Of a DNA stretch of 64,000 nt, positions 15,552 through 24,332 are shown piece by piece. Numbering within the stretch: position 1 is the stretch's first letter; each line of letters starts with the position of its first letter. Where the stretch lies: assembly GCA_964420975.1 (NCBI GenBank), contig CAYQVH010000008.1, forward strand, positions 62,001-126,000, given 5' to 3'. Below the pieces are notes generated by a model. It was not told the DNA's origin and ran no database searches. It was given only the letters and a program-made list of their open reading frames with translations. Source of the DNA: Accumulibacter sp964420975. GTDB taxonomy: Bacteria > Pseudomonadota > Gammaproteobacteria > Burkholderiales > Rhodocyclaceae. A program made the position numbers and the translations under genes.

Positions 15552-16432
15552 GCGAGACGCGATGCGGCACCATCGCCATCGTCGGACGCCCGAATGTGGG
15601 TAAGTCGACCCTGCTTAATGCCTTGGTCGGCGAAAAGTTGAGCATCGTCTCGCAACGTGCGCAGACGACGCGGCATCGAATCCTGGGCATCCTGACTCGT
15701 CCCGACGCCCAGTTTGTCTTTGTCGATACCCCGGGTTTTCAGACGCGTTACGGCAACGCGCTGAACCAGGCGATGAATCGCGCCGTTCGCCAGACATTGG
15801 CCGAGGTTGATGTTGCTCTATGGGTCGTCGAAGCCGGACGTTACACTGACGCCGACCGGACCGTGCGCTCGCTGGTTCCGCCGACGTGTCCGTTGATCAT
15901 TGCCGTCAACAAGGTCGACCTGCTACCCAACAAGGCGGATCTCCTGCCCTTCCTTGCACGCCTTGCCAAAGACGGCGATTTCGCGGCCGTCGTTCCAATC
16001 AGCGCGTTACGTAAGAGGCAGCTGACCGAACTGCTCGCCGAAACGCGTCAGCAGCTGCTTGGCGATGTTCCCCTGTTTTCTGAGGACGAACTCACGGACC
16101 GCAGCGAGCGCTTCCTGGCCGCCGAGTTCGTTCGCGAAAAGGTCTTTCGTTTGACCGGGGATGAACTTCCTTATGGAGCAGCGATCGAGATCGAGCGTTT
16201 TGTCGTCGACGGTGGACTCCGTCGGATTAACGCGACGATCGTCGTTGATCGACCGGGGCACAAGGCTATCGTCGTCGGCGCGGATGGCGAGCGGGTGAAA
16301 CGGATTGCCAGTGAGGCGCGCGTCGACATGGAGCAGCTCTTCGGTGGTCGCGTCTTTCTCGAAGTCTTCGTCAAGGTGAAGTCGGGTTGGGCAGACGACG
16401 AGCGTCTGGTCAAGAGCCTGGGCTACGCCTAG
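15548..16432 (+). CDS. era: GTPase Era
   Basis: The 294-residue protein has G1 GRPNVGKST at 13-21, an effector region with QTTRHRI, DTPGF (G3) and NKVD (G4), and a C-terminal KH RNA-binding domain with LFGGRVFLEVFVKVKSGW. Era binds the 3' end of 16S rRNA and assists 30S assembly. It is coupled to rnc by an ATGA overlap, the usual arrangement. Confidence 0.97.
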   Translation: MSETRCGTIAIVGRPNVGKSTLLNALVGEKLSIVSQRAQTTRHRILGILTRPDAQFVFVDTPGFQTRYGNALNQAMNRAVRQTLAEVDVALWVVEAGRYTDADRTVRSLVPPTCPLIIAVNKVDLLPNKADLLPFLARLAKDGDFAAVVPISALRKRQLTELLAETRQQLLGDVPLFSEDELTDRSERFLAAEFVREKVFRLTGDELPYGAAIEIERFVVDGGLRRINATIVVDRPGHKAIVVGADGERVKRIASEARVDMEQLFGGRVFLEVFVKVKSGWADDERLVKSLGYA

Positions 16433-16468
16433 GCGAGCGGCATGCCCCGGTGAGGAGCCAAGGGTCCG

Positions 16469-17185
16469 GTGACGCAGCAACAGCGGGTTGACGGTCAGCC
16501 AGCCTTCTTGCTGCACGCCTATCCGTACAGCGAAACCAGCCTGATCGCAGACGTCTTTTCGCGTGACTTTGGACGTCTCGCGCTCTTGGCGCGAGGTGCG
16601 CGGCGGCCGCGGTCGGTGCTGCGCGGAGTGCTGCTCGCCTTTCAGCCGCTGGAACTCGGTTGGGCAGGAAAGGGCGAGGTGAAAACTCTGATGCGGGCCG
16701 AGTGGCAAGGGGGGCAACCTCTGCTTGCCGGCCCAGCGCTGTTCTTCGCTTACTACCTCAATGAATTGTTGATGTCGCTGCTGCCGCGGGAGGATGCGCA
16801 CGCCCGGTTGTTCTCGATCTATGGCGAGACCTTGCGCCGACTGGCGGCCGGAGCGCAGGAGGCCGATCTGCGCTGTTTTGAGCGCTCCTTGCTGCAGGAA
16901 CTGGGGTATGGCCTGCTGCTTGAGTACGATAGCGAAGGGAAAGCCGTCGTCGCCGACGCCCAGTACCGCTACGAGATCGAGCGCGGGCCGCTCCGCGTCG
17001 CGCTCGCCGAAAGTTCGCCACTGGCGGTTAGCGGACGCACGCTGCTCGATCTCGCGCGTGAAGACTTGTCCGATCCACGTTCGCTGAACGAAGCGAAGCT
17101 CCTGATGCGAACCATGATTGCTCACTATTTGGGCGGCAGGATGCTCGCCAGCCGCCGCATTTTCAAGGAGCTACGCGAGCTATGA
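16469..17185 (+). CDS. recO: DNA repair protein RecO
   Basis: The 238-residue protein starts at GTG 16469, with GAGGAG 11 bases upstream. It has the RecO oligonucleotide-binding N-terminus (AFLLHAYPYSETSLIADVFSRDFGRLALLARGA split by the SETS motif) and the helical C-terminal half with YYLNELLMSLLPRED and CFERSLLQELGYG. RecO loads RecA onto SSB-coated gaps with RecR. The stop overlaps pdxJ by four bases. Confidence 0.95.
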   Translation: MTQQQRVDGQPAFLLHAYPYSETSLIADVFSRDFGRLALLARGARRPRSVLRGVLLAFQPLELGWAGKGEVKTLMRAEWQGGQPLLAGPALFFAYYLNELLMSLLPREDAHARLFSIYGETLRRLAAGAQEADLRCFERSLLQELGYGLLLEYDSEGKAVVADAQYRYEIERGPLRVALAESSPLAVSGRTLLDLAREDLSDPRSLNEAKLLMRTMIAHYLGGRMLASRRIFKELREL

Positions 17186-17937
17186 TTGAACTGGGAGTCA
17201 ACATCGACCATGTGGCTACGATCCGCCAAGCGCGCTGCACGTATGAGCCGGATCCGGTGTGGGCGGCCGTCGAAGCGCATCTCGGTGGTGCCGACGGGAT
17301 CACGATACACCTGCGCGAGGATCGACGTCATATCCAGGATAGCGACCTCGAAAAGCTGCGTGATCTGGCGCAAATCAAACTCAATCTCGAGATGGCGGCG
17401 ACCGAGGAAATGGTCGCCATTGCCTGTCAGACGAAGCCTCAAATGGCGATGCTGGTGCCGGAAGGTCGGCATGAAGTGACCACCGAGGGAGGACTCGACG
17501 TGTTGGCGCAGGAGCAGCACTTGCGCCGGGTCGTCGATCGCCTCAGCGCCGCGGGGATCATCTGCAGCGTCTTCATCGACGCCGACCCGGAACAGGTTGC
17601 CGCTGCCGCGCGCATCGGTGCACGCGTTTGCGAGATCCATACCGGCCCTTATGCACACGCTTTTTACAATCAGGGACGCGATACCGAGAGCCCCGCTGTG
17701 GTCGCTGAGCTGGAGAAGATTCGACTTGCTGGCGAAGCGGTGCGACGCCTCGGGTTGCGCTTCAACGCCGGGCACGCACTGAACTACTTCAACGTTCAGC
17801 CGGTTGCTAGAATGTGCGGGATTAGGGAACTGCATATCGGTCACGCGATCATCAGTCGTGCCGTCTTTGTCGGTTTGCGAGAAGCCGTGCGGGAAATGAA
17901 AAGATTGCTGCGCGAAGCGCAGAATCACGCCTCGTGA
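17182..17937 (+). CDS. pdxJ: Pyridoxine 5'-phosphate synthase
   Basis: The 251-residue TIM-barrel enzyme condenses 1-deoxyxylulose 5-phosphate with 3-amino-2-oxopropyl phosphate to form PNP. It begins MIELGVNIDHVATIRQAR and contains DGITIHLREDRRHI, LNLEMAATEEM and VCEIHTGPYAHAF, with the catalytic His and Glu residues of the family retained. Length is normal. It is coupled on both sides by four-base overlaps. Its product supports the PLP enzymes of this window, such as HemL and YggS. Confidence 0.97.
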   Translation: MIELGVNIDHVATIRQARCTYEPDPVWAAVEAHLGGADGITIHLREDRRHIQDSDLEKLRDLAQIKLNLEMAATEEMVAIACQTKPQMAMLVPEGRHEVTTEGGLDVLAQEQHLRRVVDRLSAAGIICSVFIDADPEQVAAAARIGARVCEIHTGPYAHAFYNQGRDTESPAVVAELEKIRLAGEAVRRLGLRFNAGHALNYFNVQPVARMCGIRELHIGHAIISRAVFVGLREAVREMKRLLREAQNHAS

Positions 17938-18314
17938 TTGCCGGGATTGGCACCGACATCGTCGCCATTGCACGCATGGCGCGCCTCTACGAGCGACATG
18001 GGCAACGCGCGGTAGACAAGTTGCTGGCGATCAACGAGCGTCGCGACTTCGCGTCTTCCCGTCACCCCGAGCGCTTCCTGGCCAAGCGGTTTGCTGCCAA
18101 GGAAGCGTTCGCCAAAGCGCTGGGTACCGGATTCGTGTCACCGGTAACGCTTGCCAACATCGGGATTACCCATGACGCGCGTGGTCGTCCGCTCTTCGAG
18201 TACGCGCCGCCACTCGCCGCGTACCTTGCCGAGTGTGGGTTCGTCGCTCAACTCTCGATTAGCGACGAACACGACGTTGCGATCGCTTTTGTCGTCCTGG
18301 AGCGGCTGGGTTGA
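17934..18314 (+). CDS. acpS: Holo-ACP synthase
   Basis: The 126-residue 4'-phosphopantetheinyl transferase begins MIAGIGTDIVAIARM with the metal-binding Asp, and contains the second signature RFAAKEAFAKALGTG. It converts apo-AcpP to its active form by adding phosphopantetheine to the serine in DSLD. GTG at 17934 overlaps the pdxJ stop, giving the common pdxJ-acpS pair. Confidence 0.96.
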   Translation: MIAGIGTDIVAIARMARLYERHGQRAVDKLLAINERRDFASSRHPERFLAKRFAAKEAFAKALGTGFVSPVTLANIGITHDARGRPLFEYAPPLAAYLAECGFVAQLSISDEHDVAIAFVVLERLG

Positions 18315-19333
18315 GTCTATCGCTTGCGCTCGGTCCGCTGATGATCGACATCGCCGGGCTGCAACTCGAGGCTTTGGATCGGGAACGGCTTGGCCATCCG
18401 CTAGTTGGCGGCGTCATTTTGTTTGCGCGCAACTATGCGTCGCGCGACCAGTTGCGGCAACTGACCAGCGAAATACACGCGCTGCGCTGCCCGCGTTTGT
18501 TGATCGCTGTCGATCACGAGGGTGGACGGGTGCAACGTTGTCGCGACGGATTTACCCGCCTGCCGGCGATGCGTCGCCTTGGTGATCTCTGGCGGCACGA
18601 CCCGGAGAACGCTTGCGCTGCCGCCTTTGCGATCGGCTACGTGCTGGCCGCCGAGTTGCGTTGTTGCGGCGTCGACTTGTCGTTTACGCCGGTGTTGGAC
18701 CTTGACTGGGGCCATAGTGGTGTGATCGGTGATCGTGCATTTCATCGCGATCCGGCGGTTGTCGTCGCGCTCGCCGCGCAGCTCGTGGCCGGCTTGCGTC
18801 GCGCCGGCATGGCGGCGTGTGGCAAGCACTTTCCGGGTCACGGCTGGGTCGAGGCCGATTCGCACCTCGCACAGCCGGTCGACGAGCGGTCTTTTTCCGA
18901 ACTCGCCGTCGATCTCGAACCGTACCGCCGGCTGTCGCTTGACGCCGTGATGCCGGCCCACGTCATCTATCCGCAGGTAGACCCGAGGCCGGCCGGTTTT
19001 TCACCGGTCTGGCTGAGTCTGCTGCGTCACGAGCTAAGCTTCGACGGCGTGGTTTTCAGCGACGACCTGTCCATGGCCGCGGCCGGCATTGCCGGTGGCA
19101 TTGTCGAGCGTTGCCGTGCTGCGTGGGACGCCGGTTGCGATGCGTTGCTGGTCTGCAACGCGGCCGACCGTGTCGGGGAGTTGCTCGGCGGCTGGCGGCC
19201 GGATGCCGATGAGCGACGTGCCGAACGCCTCCGGCGCCTGTGTCCGCAAACGGTAACCGACCACGTGAAAACGTTGCTGGATGACCCGGTTTATCGGGAT
19301 GGTGTCAGCTGGGCGCAGCGCTTGCTCGCTTGA
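18311..19333 (+). CDS. nagZ: Beta-N-acetylhexosaminidase NagZ
   Basis: The 340-residue glycoside hydrolase family 3 enzyme starts at TTG 18311, overlapping the acpS stop. It shows DHEGGRVQR near 68-76, the catalytic loop KHFPGHG at 172-178 and the nucleophile Asp in VVFSDDLSMAA. It releases N-acetylglucosamine from GlcNAc-anhydromuropeptides during cytoplasmic cell-wall recycling. The protein is of normal length. Confidence 0.95.
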   Translation: MSLSLALGPLMIDIAGLQLEALDRERLGHPLVGGVILFARNYASRDQLRQLTSEIHALRCPRLLIAVDHEGGRVQRCRDGFTRLPAMRRLGDLWRHDPENACAAAFAIGYVLAAELRCCGVDLSFTPVLDLDWGHSGVIGDRAFHRDPAVVVALAAQLVAGLRRAGMAACGKHFPGHGWVEADSHLAQPVDERSFSELAVDLEPYRRLSLDAVMPAHVIYPQVDPRPAGFSPVWLSLLRHELSFDGVVFSDDLSMAAAGIAGGIVERCRAAWDAGCDALLVCNAADRVGELLGGWRPDADERRAERLRRLCPQTVTDHVKTLLDDPVYRDGVSWAQRLLA

Positions 19334-19353
19334 GCGAAAGGAAGCGGCCGACC

Positions 19354-21174
19354 ATGGCGACCCCGCGACCCTTCGACGCCAAATCGCTGTTGGCGACGTT
19401 GACCGAACTTCCCGGTGTCTATCGGATGCTCGACGACGCCGGTAACGTTCTCTACGTCGGCAAGGCTAAGAACCTTCGCAAGCGAGTTGCCACCTATTTT
19501 CGCGAACAGCCTGCGAGTCCTCGCATTGCGCTGATGGTGGCCCAGGTCGCGGCTGTCGAGACGACCGTCACCCGTTCCGAGAGCGACGCGCTGCTACTCG
19601 AGAACAACCTCATCAAGAGTCTGTCACCGCGCTATAACATCCTCTTTCGGGACGACAAGTCGTATCCGTACATCGTTCTTACTCGCGACCCGACGCCTCG
19701 TCTTGGTTTCTACCGTGGCACGATCGACAAGCGCGCGGACTATTTCGGACCGTTTCCGGCTTCTTCGGCGGTGCGCGAGAGCATCGGTTTGTTGCAGAAA
19801 ATGTTTCGCTTGCGAACCTGCGAGAATTCTGTTTTTAACCATCGATCGCGCCCCTGCTTGCTTTACCAGATCAAACGATGTTCGGCCCCTTGTGTTGGTC
19901 TGATCAAGCCAGAACGCTATGCTCAGGACGTGCAGATGGCGACCCTGTTTTTGCAGGGGCGGCAACAGGACGTTATCGGACGCCTGGGTGAGGCGATGGA
20001 CGACGCGTCGGCTAGGCTCGCTTTTGAGCAGGCGGCCATCTACCGTGACCAGATCCAGTCCTTGCGGCAAGTCCAGGAACGTCAATTTGTCGACAGTAGT
20101 CAGGCCGGTGACGTCGACGTGATCGCTGCTGCCAGTCAGGAAGGCGTGTCTTGCGTTAATCTGGCGATGGTACGTGGCGGTCGTCATCTTGGCGACCGTC
20201 CCTACTTCCCGGCCAACTCGCATGATTCGTCAGCCGAGGAGGTTCTGCTCGCTTTTCTCTATCAGCACTATCTCGATCATCCGGCGCCGGCGCGAATCGT
20301 GGTCAGCGCAGGGCTCGCCGATGACGAAGTGCGTGACTGGCTGGGTACGTTGGCCGGGCAGAGGGTAATCGTCTCGCAACCGCGCTTGAACGTCGAGCGT
20401 GTCTGGGTCGAGATGGCGACGCAAGGGGCGCGGCTGGCAATCGCGGCGCGGCGCAACGCCTGGTCACGTCAGGCCGCACGACTCGACGCCCTCGCCGAGA
20501 TCCTCGGGCTCGATTTCGACGACACCGAAGTCCGGGTCGAATGTTTCGACGTCAGCCACACACAAGGTGCTTCCACCGTCGCCTCGTGCGTCGTTTTCCA
20601 GGGTGCTGCCATGCTCAGCAGCGAGTATCGACAGTTCAACCTCAGCGGCATCCCGCCAGGTGACGACTGCGCGGCGATTGGTCAAGCAGTCCATCGGCGC
20701 TATGACCGAGTACTGTCCCGTGGCGGTGTGCTACCGGCGTTGATTCTCATCGACGGGGGCAGTGGACAGGTCAAGGCGGCGGCGGCCGCGCTTGCCGACC
20801 TGGGGTTGTCGCAACTGCCGCTGCTCGGCGTGGCCAAGGGCGAGAGCCGGAAGCCAGGACTCGAAACCCTGGTTTTCGCGGATGAGCGTCAGCCGGTAAA
20901 ATTGGCTTCCGAGCACGCAGCTCTGCAGCTGATTCAGGAAATCCGTGACGAAGCCCACCGTTTCGCCGTGACGAGACACCGCGCGCGGCGCAGTAAGAGC
21001 GGGAAGACCTCGCGGCTGGACGAGATCAGCGGTATCGGTCCCAAACGGCGCAAGGCACTGATCGCTCGCTTTGGCGGTCTACAGGGGATTATGGTTGCCG
21101 GAATCGACCAATTGACGGCTGTTCCCGGAATCAGCCGGGAACTTGCCGAGAGGATCTACGCGGCGCTTCGCTGA
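19354..21174 (+). CDS. uvrC: Excinuclease ABC subunit C
   Basis: The 606-residue protein starts at ATG 19354, preceded by AAAGGAAG. An in-frame TTG at 19330 overlapping nagZ would add eight residues. It has the GIY-YIG nuclease (PGVYRML and LYVGKAKNLRKRV) near the N-terminus, the UVR motif around 200-235, the RNase H-like half with ECFDVSHTQG, and C-terminal helix-hairpin-helix motifs (ISGIGPKRRKALIARFGG). It makes both incisions in nucleotide excision repair. The stop overlaps the pgsA start (TGATG). Confidence 0.97.
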   Translation: MATPRPFDAKSLLATLTELPGVYRMLDDAGNVLYVGKAKNLRKRVATYFREQPASPRIALMVAQVAAVETTVTRSESDALLLENNLIKSLSPRYNILFRDDKSYPYIVLTRDPTPRLGFYRGTIDKRADYFGPFPASSAVRESIGLLQKMFRLRTCENSVFNHRSRPCLLYQIKRCSAPCVGLIKPERYAQDVQMATLFLQGRQQDVIGRLGEAMDDASARLAFEQAAIYRDQIQSLRQVQERQFVDSSQAGDVDVIAAASQEGVSCVNLAMVRGGRHLGDRPYFPANSHDSSAEEVLLAFLYQHYLDHPAPARIVVSAGLADDEVRDWLGTLAGQRVIVSQPRLNVERVWVEMATQGARLAIAARRNAWSRQAARLDALAEILGLDFDDTEVRVECFDVSHTQGASTVASCVVFQGAAMLSSEYRQFNLSGIPPGDDCAAIGQAVHRRYDRVLSRGGVLPALILIDGGSGQVKAAAAALADLGLSQLPLLGVAKGESRKPGLETLVFADERQPVKLASEHAALQLIQEIRDEAHRFAVTRHRARRSKSGKTSRLDEISGIGPKRRKALIARFGGLQGIMVAGIDQLTAVPGISRELAERIYAALR

Positions 21175-21752
21175 TGCCAGTGAACATTCCAATTCTTCTG
21201 ACGTGGTTGAGGATCGTCCTCATTCCGCTGATGGTCGCCATCTATTACCTGCCTGAAGCGTGGTTATCGGCGTTTGGCCGCGACCTGGCGGCGACGCTCG
21301 TCTTCGTCGTTGCCGCAATCACGGATTGGCTGGACGGTTACCTTGCGCGTCGTTGGCACCAGACGTCGGCGTTTGGCGCTTTTCTCGATCCGGTGGCCGA
21401 CAAGCTGATGGTTGCCGCCGCACTGATCGTCCTTGTACAACTGTCGCGAGTCGACGCCATCTTGGCGACAATCATTATTGGTCGGGAGATCACGATCTCG
21501 GCGCTTCGCGAATGGATGGCGCAGATCGGCGCCCATCGCAGTGTCGCCGTGTCGATGATTGGCAAGATCAAGACCACGGCGCAGATGGTCGCCATTCCGA
21601 TGCTGTTATACAAGGCCCCGCTGGGTGGCGTCGACGTGCTGCAACTAGGCACTTGGCTGATCTATATCGCAGCCGTATTGACGCTTTGGTCGATGGGTTA
21701 CTATATGCGAATGGCGTGGCCGCATCTGGTCGAGGAAGAGCGGCAGCGTTGA
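21174..21752 (+). CDS. pgsA: CDP-diacylglycerol-glycerol-3-phosphate 3-phosphatidyltransferase
   Basis: The 192-residue membrane enzyme makes phosphatidylglycerol phosphate. The CDP-alcohol phosphatidyltransferase motif DG(x)2AR(x)8G(x)3D(x)3D is visible from DWLDGYLARRW to GAFLDPVADKL. Several membrane helices surround it. It is the last gene of the lepA-pgsA chain. uvrC-pgsA order is common in proteobacteria. The tRNA genes that often follow pgsA elsewhere are not present here. Confidence 0.95.
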   Translation: MPVNIPILLTWLRIVLIPLMVAIYYLPEAWLSAFGRDLAATLVFVVAAITDWLDGYLARRWHQTSAFGAFLDPVADKLMVAAALIVLVQLSRVDAILATIIIGREITISALREWMAQIGAHRSVAVSMIGKIKTTAQMVAIPMLLYKAPLGGVDVLQLGTWLIYIAAVLTLWSMGYYMRMAWPHLVEEERQR

Positions 21753-21831
21753 ACGTCTATCGGCGTCCGGTGCCGCTCGTCATCATGGACGCTGCGGACA
21801 TCGCCAGTGTTGCGTTGTTGCCTCAGTGAGG

Positions 21832-21860
21832 TTGACAAGCTCATGGTGTGCTTGGACAAT
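21832..21860 (+). promoter_or_regulatory. Predicted sigma70 promoter of livKHMGF
   Basis: A perfect TTGACA at 21832-21837 is followed after 17 bases by GACAAT at 21855-21860 (4/6). The expected start near 21867 gives a leader of about 40 bases with GGAGA before the livK ATG. No terminator is visible between pgsA and this promoter. Confidence 0.7.
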
Positions 21861-21908
21861 TCCACGTTCGCCACCCCAATGTCAACACTAACATCGGAGA
21901 CCAACCCT

Positions 21909-23246
21909 ATGAACGAACTGCGTTTTCCCAGTGTCCTCGTCGTTCTTGCCGCGTCAATTGCCGTCATCGGTTGTGGCAAGAAGGAGGAGCCCAAGGCGGC
22001 AGCGCCCGCGCCGGCACCGGTAGCCGCTGCACCGGCACCGAAGCCGGAGATAGTCGTCAAGATCGGTCACGTTGCCCCACTGACCGGTTCGATCGCTCAC
22101 CTTGGCAAGGACAACGAGAATGGTGCGCGACTGGCGGTCGAAGATGCCAACGCCAAGAAGATCGAGATCGACGGCAAGATCCTCAAGTTCGAGCTCGTCG
22201 GTGAAGACGACCAGGCCGATCCGAAAACCGGTACCGTCGTCGCTCAGAAGCTGGTTGACGCGAAAGTGTCGGGCGTTGTGGGTCATTTGAACTCGGGGAC
22301 CACGATCCCCGCTTCGGCGATCTACAACCAGGCGGGTTTGCCGCAGATTTCGCCGTCGGCGACCAATCCGAAATATACCCAGCAGGGCTTCAAGACGGCG
22401 TTCCGGGTGATGGCCAACGACATCCAGCAGGGTTCGGTCGATGGAACGTACGCCGTCAAGGAAATGGGGGCGAAGAAAATCGCGATTATCGACGACCGCA
22501 CGGCCTATGGACAAGGGCTCGCCGACGAAGTGGAGAAGGCGGCGAAAGCCGCTGGCGGAGCAATCGTCGCCCGCGAGTTTACGAATGACAAGGCAACCGA
22601 CTTCAAGGCCATCCTGACCAAGATCAAGGCCAAGAACCCGGATGTCGTCTTCCTCGGTGGCATGGACGCCGTCGGTGGGCCGATGCTGAAGCAGATGAAA
22701 GAGCTGGGGATCAAGGCCAAGTTCATGACGGGGGACGGGGGGTGCACGCCCGAGTTGGTCAAGCTTGCTGGCGCTGCTTCGGAAGGCGTTGTCTGCTCGC
22801 AGGCGGGTCTGCCGGCGGACAAGCTGCCCAACGGGCAAAAGTTCGTCGAGGACTTTACCAAGAAGTTCGGCCAGATTCAGATCTACTCGCCGTATAGCTA
22901 CGACGCGGTCATGGTTCTGGTGGACTCGATGAAGCGAGCGAACTCCGTCGACCCGGTCAAGTATCTGCCCGAAGTGGCCAAGACGGCTTACGATGGCGTT
23001 ACTGGCAAGATCGCCTTTGACGAGAACGGTGACGTCAAGAACGGTGCGATCACGGTGTTTGAAATCAAGGACGGCAAGCTGGTTACCCTGAAGACCGAAG
23101 GCGGCACGGTGGCCGAGGCGGCGCCCGCTGCACCCGCCGCAGCCCCGGCCCCGGCGGCAGCTCCTGCGGCAGCGCCGGCGGCACCCGCCGCTCCGGCAGC
23201 GGCACCCGTTCCAGCGGCGCCCGCTGCGCCGGAAGCCAAGAAGTAA
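21909..23246 (+). CDS. livK: Branched-chain amino-acid ABC transporter substrate-binding lipoprotein
   Basis: The start ATG at 21909 has GGAGA eight bases upstream. A lipoprotein signal peptide ends in VIGC, so C22 is the likely lipidated residue. A short Lys/Glu and Ala/Pro linker precedes a Leu/Ile/Val-binding type I periplasmic fold (KIGHVAPLTGSIAHLGKDNE, VVGHLNSGTTIPASAIY, ISPSATNPKYT, DVVFLGGMDAVGGPM). The fold is complete by about residue 400, and the last 44 residues are almost only Ala and Pro, ending in EAKK. It captures branched-chain amino acids or a related substrate for LivHMGF. The lipid anchor and tail are unusual for a free periplasmic LivK. Confidence 0.92.
   Translation: MNELRFPSVLVVLAASIAVIGCGKKEEPKAAAPAPAPVAAAPAPKPEIVVKIGHVAPLTGSIAHLGKDNENGARLAVEDANAKKIEIDGKILKFELVGEDDQADPKTGTVVAQKLVDAKVSGVVGHLNSGTTIPASAIYNQAGLPQISPSATNPKYTQQGFKTAFRVMANDIQQGSVDGTYAVKEMGAKKIAIIDDRTAYGQGLADEVEKAAKAAGGAIVAREFTNDKATDFKAILTKIKAKNPDVVFLGGMDAVGGPMLKQMKELGIKAKFMTGDGGCTPELVKLAGAASEGVVCSQAGLPADKLPNGQKFVEDFTKKFGQIQIYSPYSYDAVMVLVDSMKRANSVDPVKYLPEVAKTAYDGVTGKIAFDENGDVKNGAITVFEIKDGKLVTLKTEGGTVAEAAPAAPAAAPAPAAAPAAAPAAPAAPAAAPVPAAPAAPEAKK
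23112..23243 (+). repeat. Ala/Pro-rich low-complexity coding repeat at the LivK C-terminus
   Basis: About 44 codons encode AAP and AAAP units with single Glu, Val and Lys residues, just before the livK stop. The DNA is a degenerate run of GCN and CCN codons with related but not identical units, so it could expand or contract by slippage. Confidence 0.8.
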
Positions 23247-23260
23247 GCGTCTTTACGCTT
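23245..23260 (+). other. Small hairpin at the livK stop codon
   Basis: AAGCGT (23245-23250) pairs with ACGCTT (23255-23260) around CTTT. It overlaps the livK stop and lies immediately before a larger stem. Together they may protect the livK message from 3' decay. Confidence 0.5.
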
Positions 23261-23262
23261 GG

Positions 23263-23292
23263 GAGGAGATGGCGCACGTTGGCCATCTCCTC
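23263..23292 (+). other. Eleven-base-pair hairpin between livK and livH
   Basis: GAGGAGATGGC (23263-23273) pairs perfectly with GCCATCTCCTC (23282-23292) around an eight-base loop. The following sequence is only weakly T-rich, so partial termination or RNA stabilisation is more likely than full termination. This fits the common need for more binding protein than permease. Confidence 0.7.
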
Positions 23293-23408
23293 GTCGCTGT
23301 TTCCTCCCTCGGCATGAACAGGGCTTAGCCCTCCGCACGTCTGTTCGCGGGTGCCGTGAGCCGCCACTTGCGCCTCGCCAGCGGCGCCTTGCTGCGGAAA
23401 GACGGACC

Positions 23409-24332
23409 ATGGAAACTCTTCTCCAGCAACTGATCAACGGCCTGACCTTGGGGGCCGTCTATGCGCTTGTCGCACTTGGCTATACGATGGTGTATGGGAT
23501 CATTGGCCTGATCAACTTTGCTCATGGCGAGGTGGTGATGATCGGGACGATGGTCGCCTTCAGCGTCATTGTTGCCCTTTCCGGTAGCGGAGCCTCGCCG
23601 CTGCTTGTTCTCGGCGCCGGACTCTTGGTCTCGGTTGTGGTGTGCATGATTCTCGGCTGGGCCCTCGAGCGCCTGGCTTATCGACCCTTACGGCACGCGC
23701 CGAGGTTGACTCCACTGATCACCGCGATCGGCATGTCAATCGTCCTCCAGAACGTCGCCATGATCGTCTGGGGTCGCAACTACATCACTTTCCCGCCGAT
23801 GATTCAAAAGTCAATTTTTGACGTCGCCGGGGCCACATTCACCAATGTTCAGCTGACCATTGTCGTCATTGCGGCGCTAATGATGCTCGGTTTGACGTAT
23901 CTGGTCCATCGGACACGAATGGGGATGGCGATGCGGGCGACGGCGCAAAACCCGCATGTGGCTTCGTTGATGGGTGTCGATATCAATCGAGTCATCGCCA
24001 TGGCATTTGTCATCGGTTCGGCGCTTGGTGCCGTTGCCGGCTGCATGGTGGGCTCGTACTACGAAATCGCCCACTATCAGATGGGTTTCATGCTTGGATT
24101 GAAGGCGTTCACGGCGGCCGTACTTGGCGGCATCGGCAACCTGGCGGGTGCGATGGCGGGCGGATTGCTGCTGGGTATCATCGAAGCCCTGGGCGCCGGA
24201 TATATCGGCGAACTGACAGGCGACTTTCTGGGTAGTCATTACCAGGACATTTTTGCCTTCGTGGTCCTGATTATCGTTCTCATGTTCCGTCCGTCAGGCC
24301 TTTTTGGCGAGCGTACAGGGGATCGGGCATGA
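23409..24332 (+). CDS. livH: Branched-chain amino-acid ABC transporter permease LivH
   Basis: The start ATG at 23409 gives METLLQQLINGLTLGAVYAL, the family N-terminus; 307 residues. It has about eight membrane helices, the GYTMVYGIIGLINFAHGE signature and the EAA-like cytoplasmic loop near RATAQNPHVASLMGVD. It forms the inner-membrane channel together with LivM. The gene is separated from livK by 162 bases with two hairpins, and overlaps livM by four bases (ATGA). Confidence 0.95.
   Translation: METLLQQLINGLTLGAVYALVALGYTMVYGIIGLINFAHGEVVMIGTMVAFSVIVALSGSGASPLLVLGAGLLVSVVVCMILGWALERLAYRPLRHAPRLTPLITAIGMSIVLQNVAMIVWGRNYITFPPMIQKSIFDVAGATFTNVQLTIVVIAALMMLGLTYLVHRTRMGMAMRATAQNPHVASLMGVDINRVIAMAFVIGSALGAVAGCMVGSYYEIAHYQMGFMLGLKAFTAAVLGGIGNLAGAMAGGLLLGIIEALGAGYIGELTGDFLGSHYQDIFAFVVLIIVLMFRPSGLFGERTGDRA

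Noticed and set aside
21753..21908. A tRNA gene after pgsA, as in many proteobacteria.
   Set aside because: No cloverleaf, T-loop GTTCRANNC or CCA-end is present. The sequence contains only the livK promoter and leader.
21807..21908. Upstream in-frame extension of LivK.
   Set aside because: It would bury the signal peptide and lipobox inside the protein and cross the promoter. GGAGA is placed correctly for ATG 21909.
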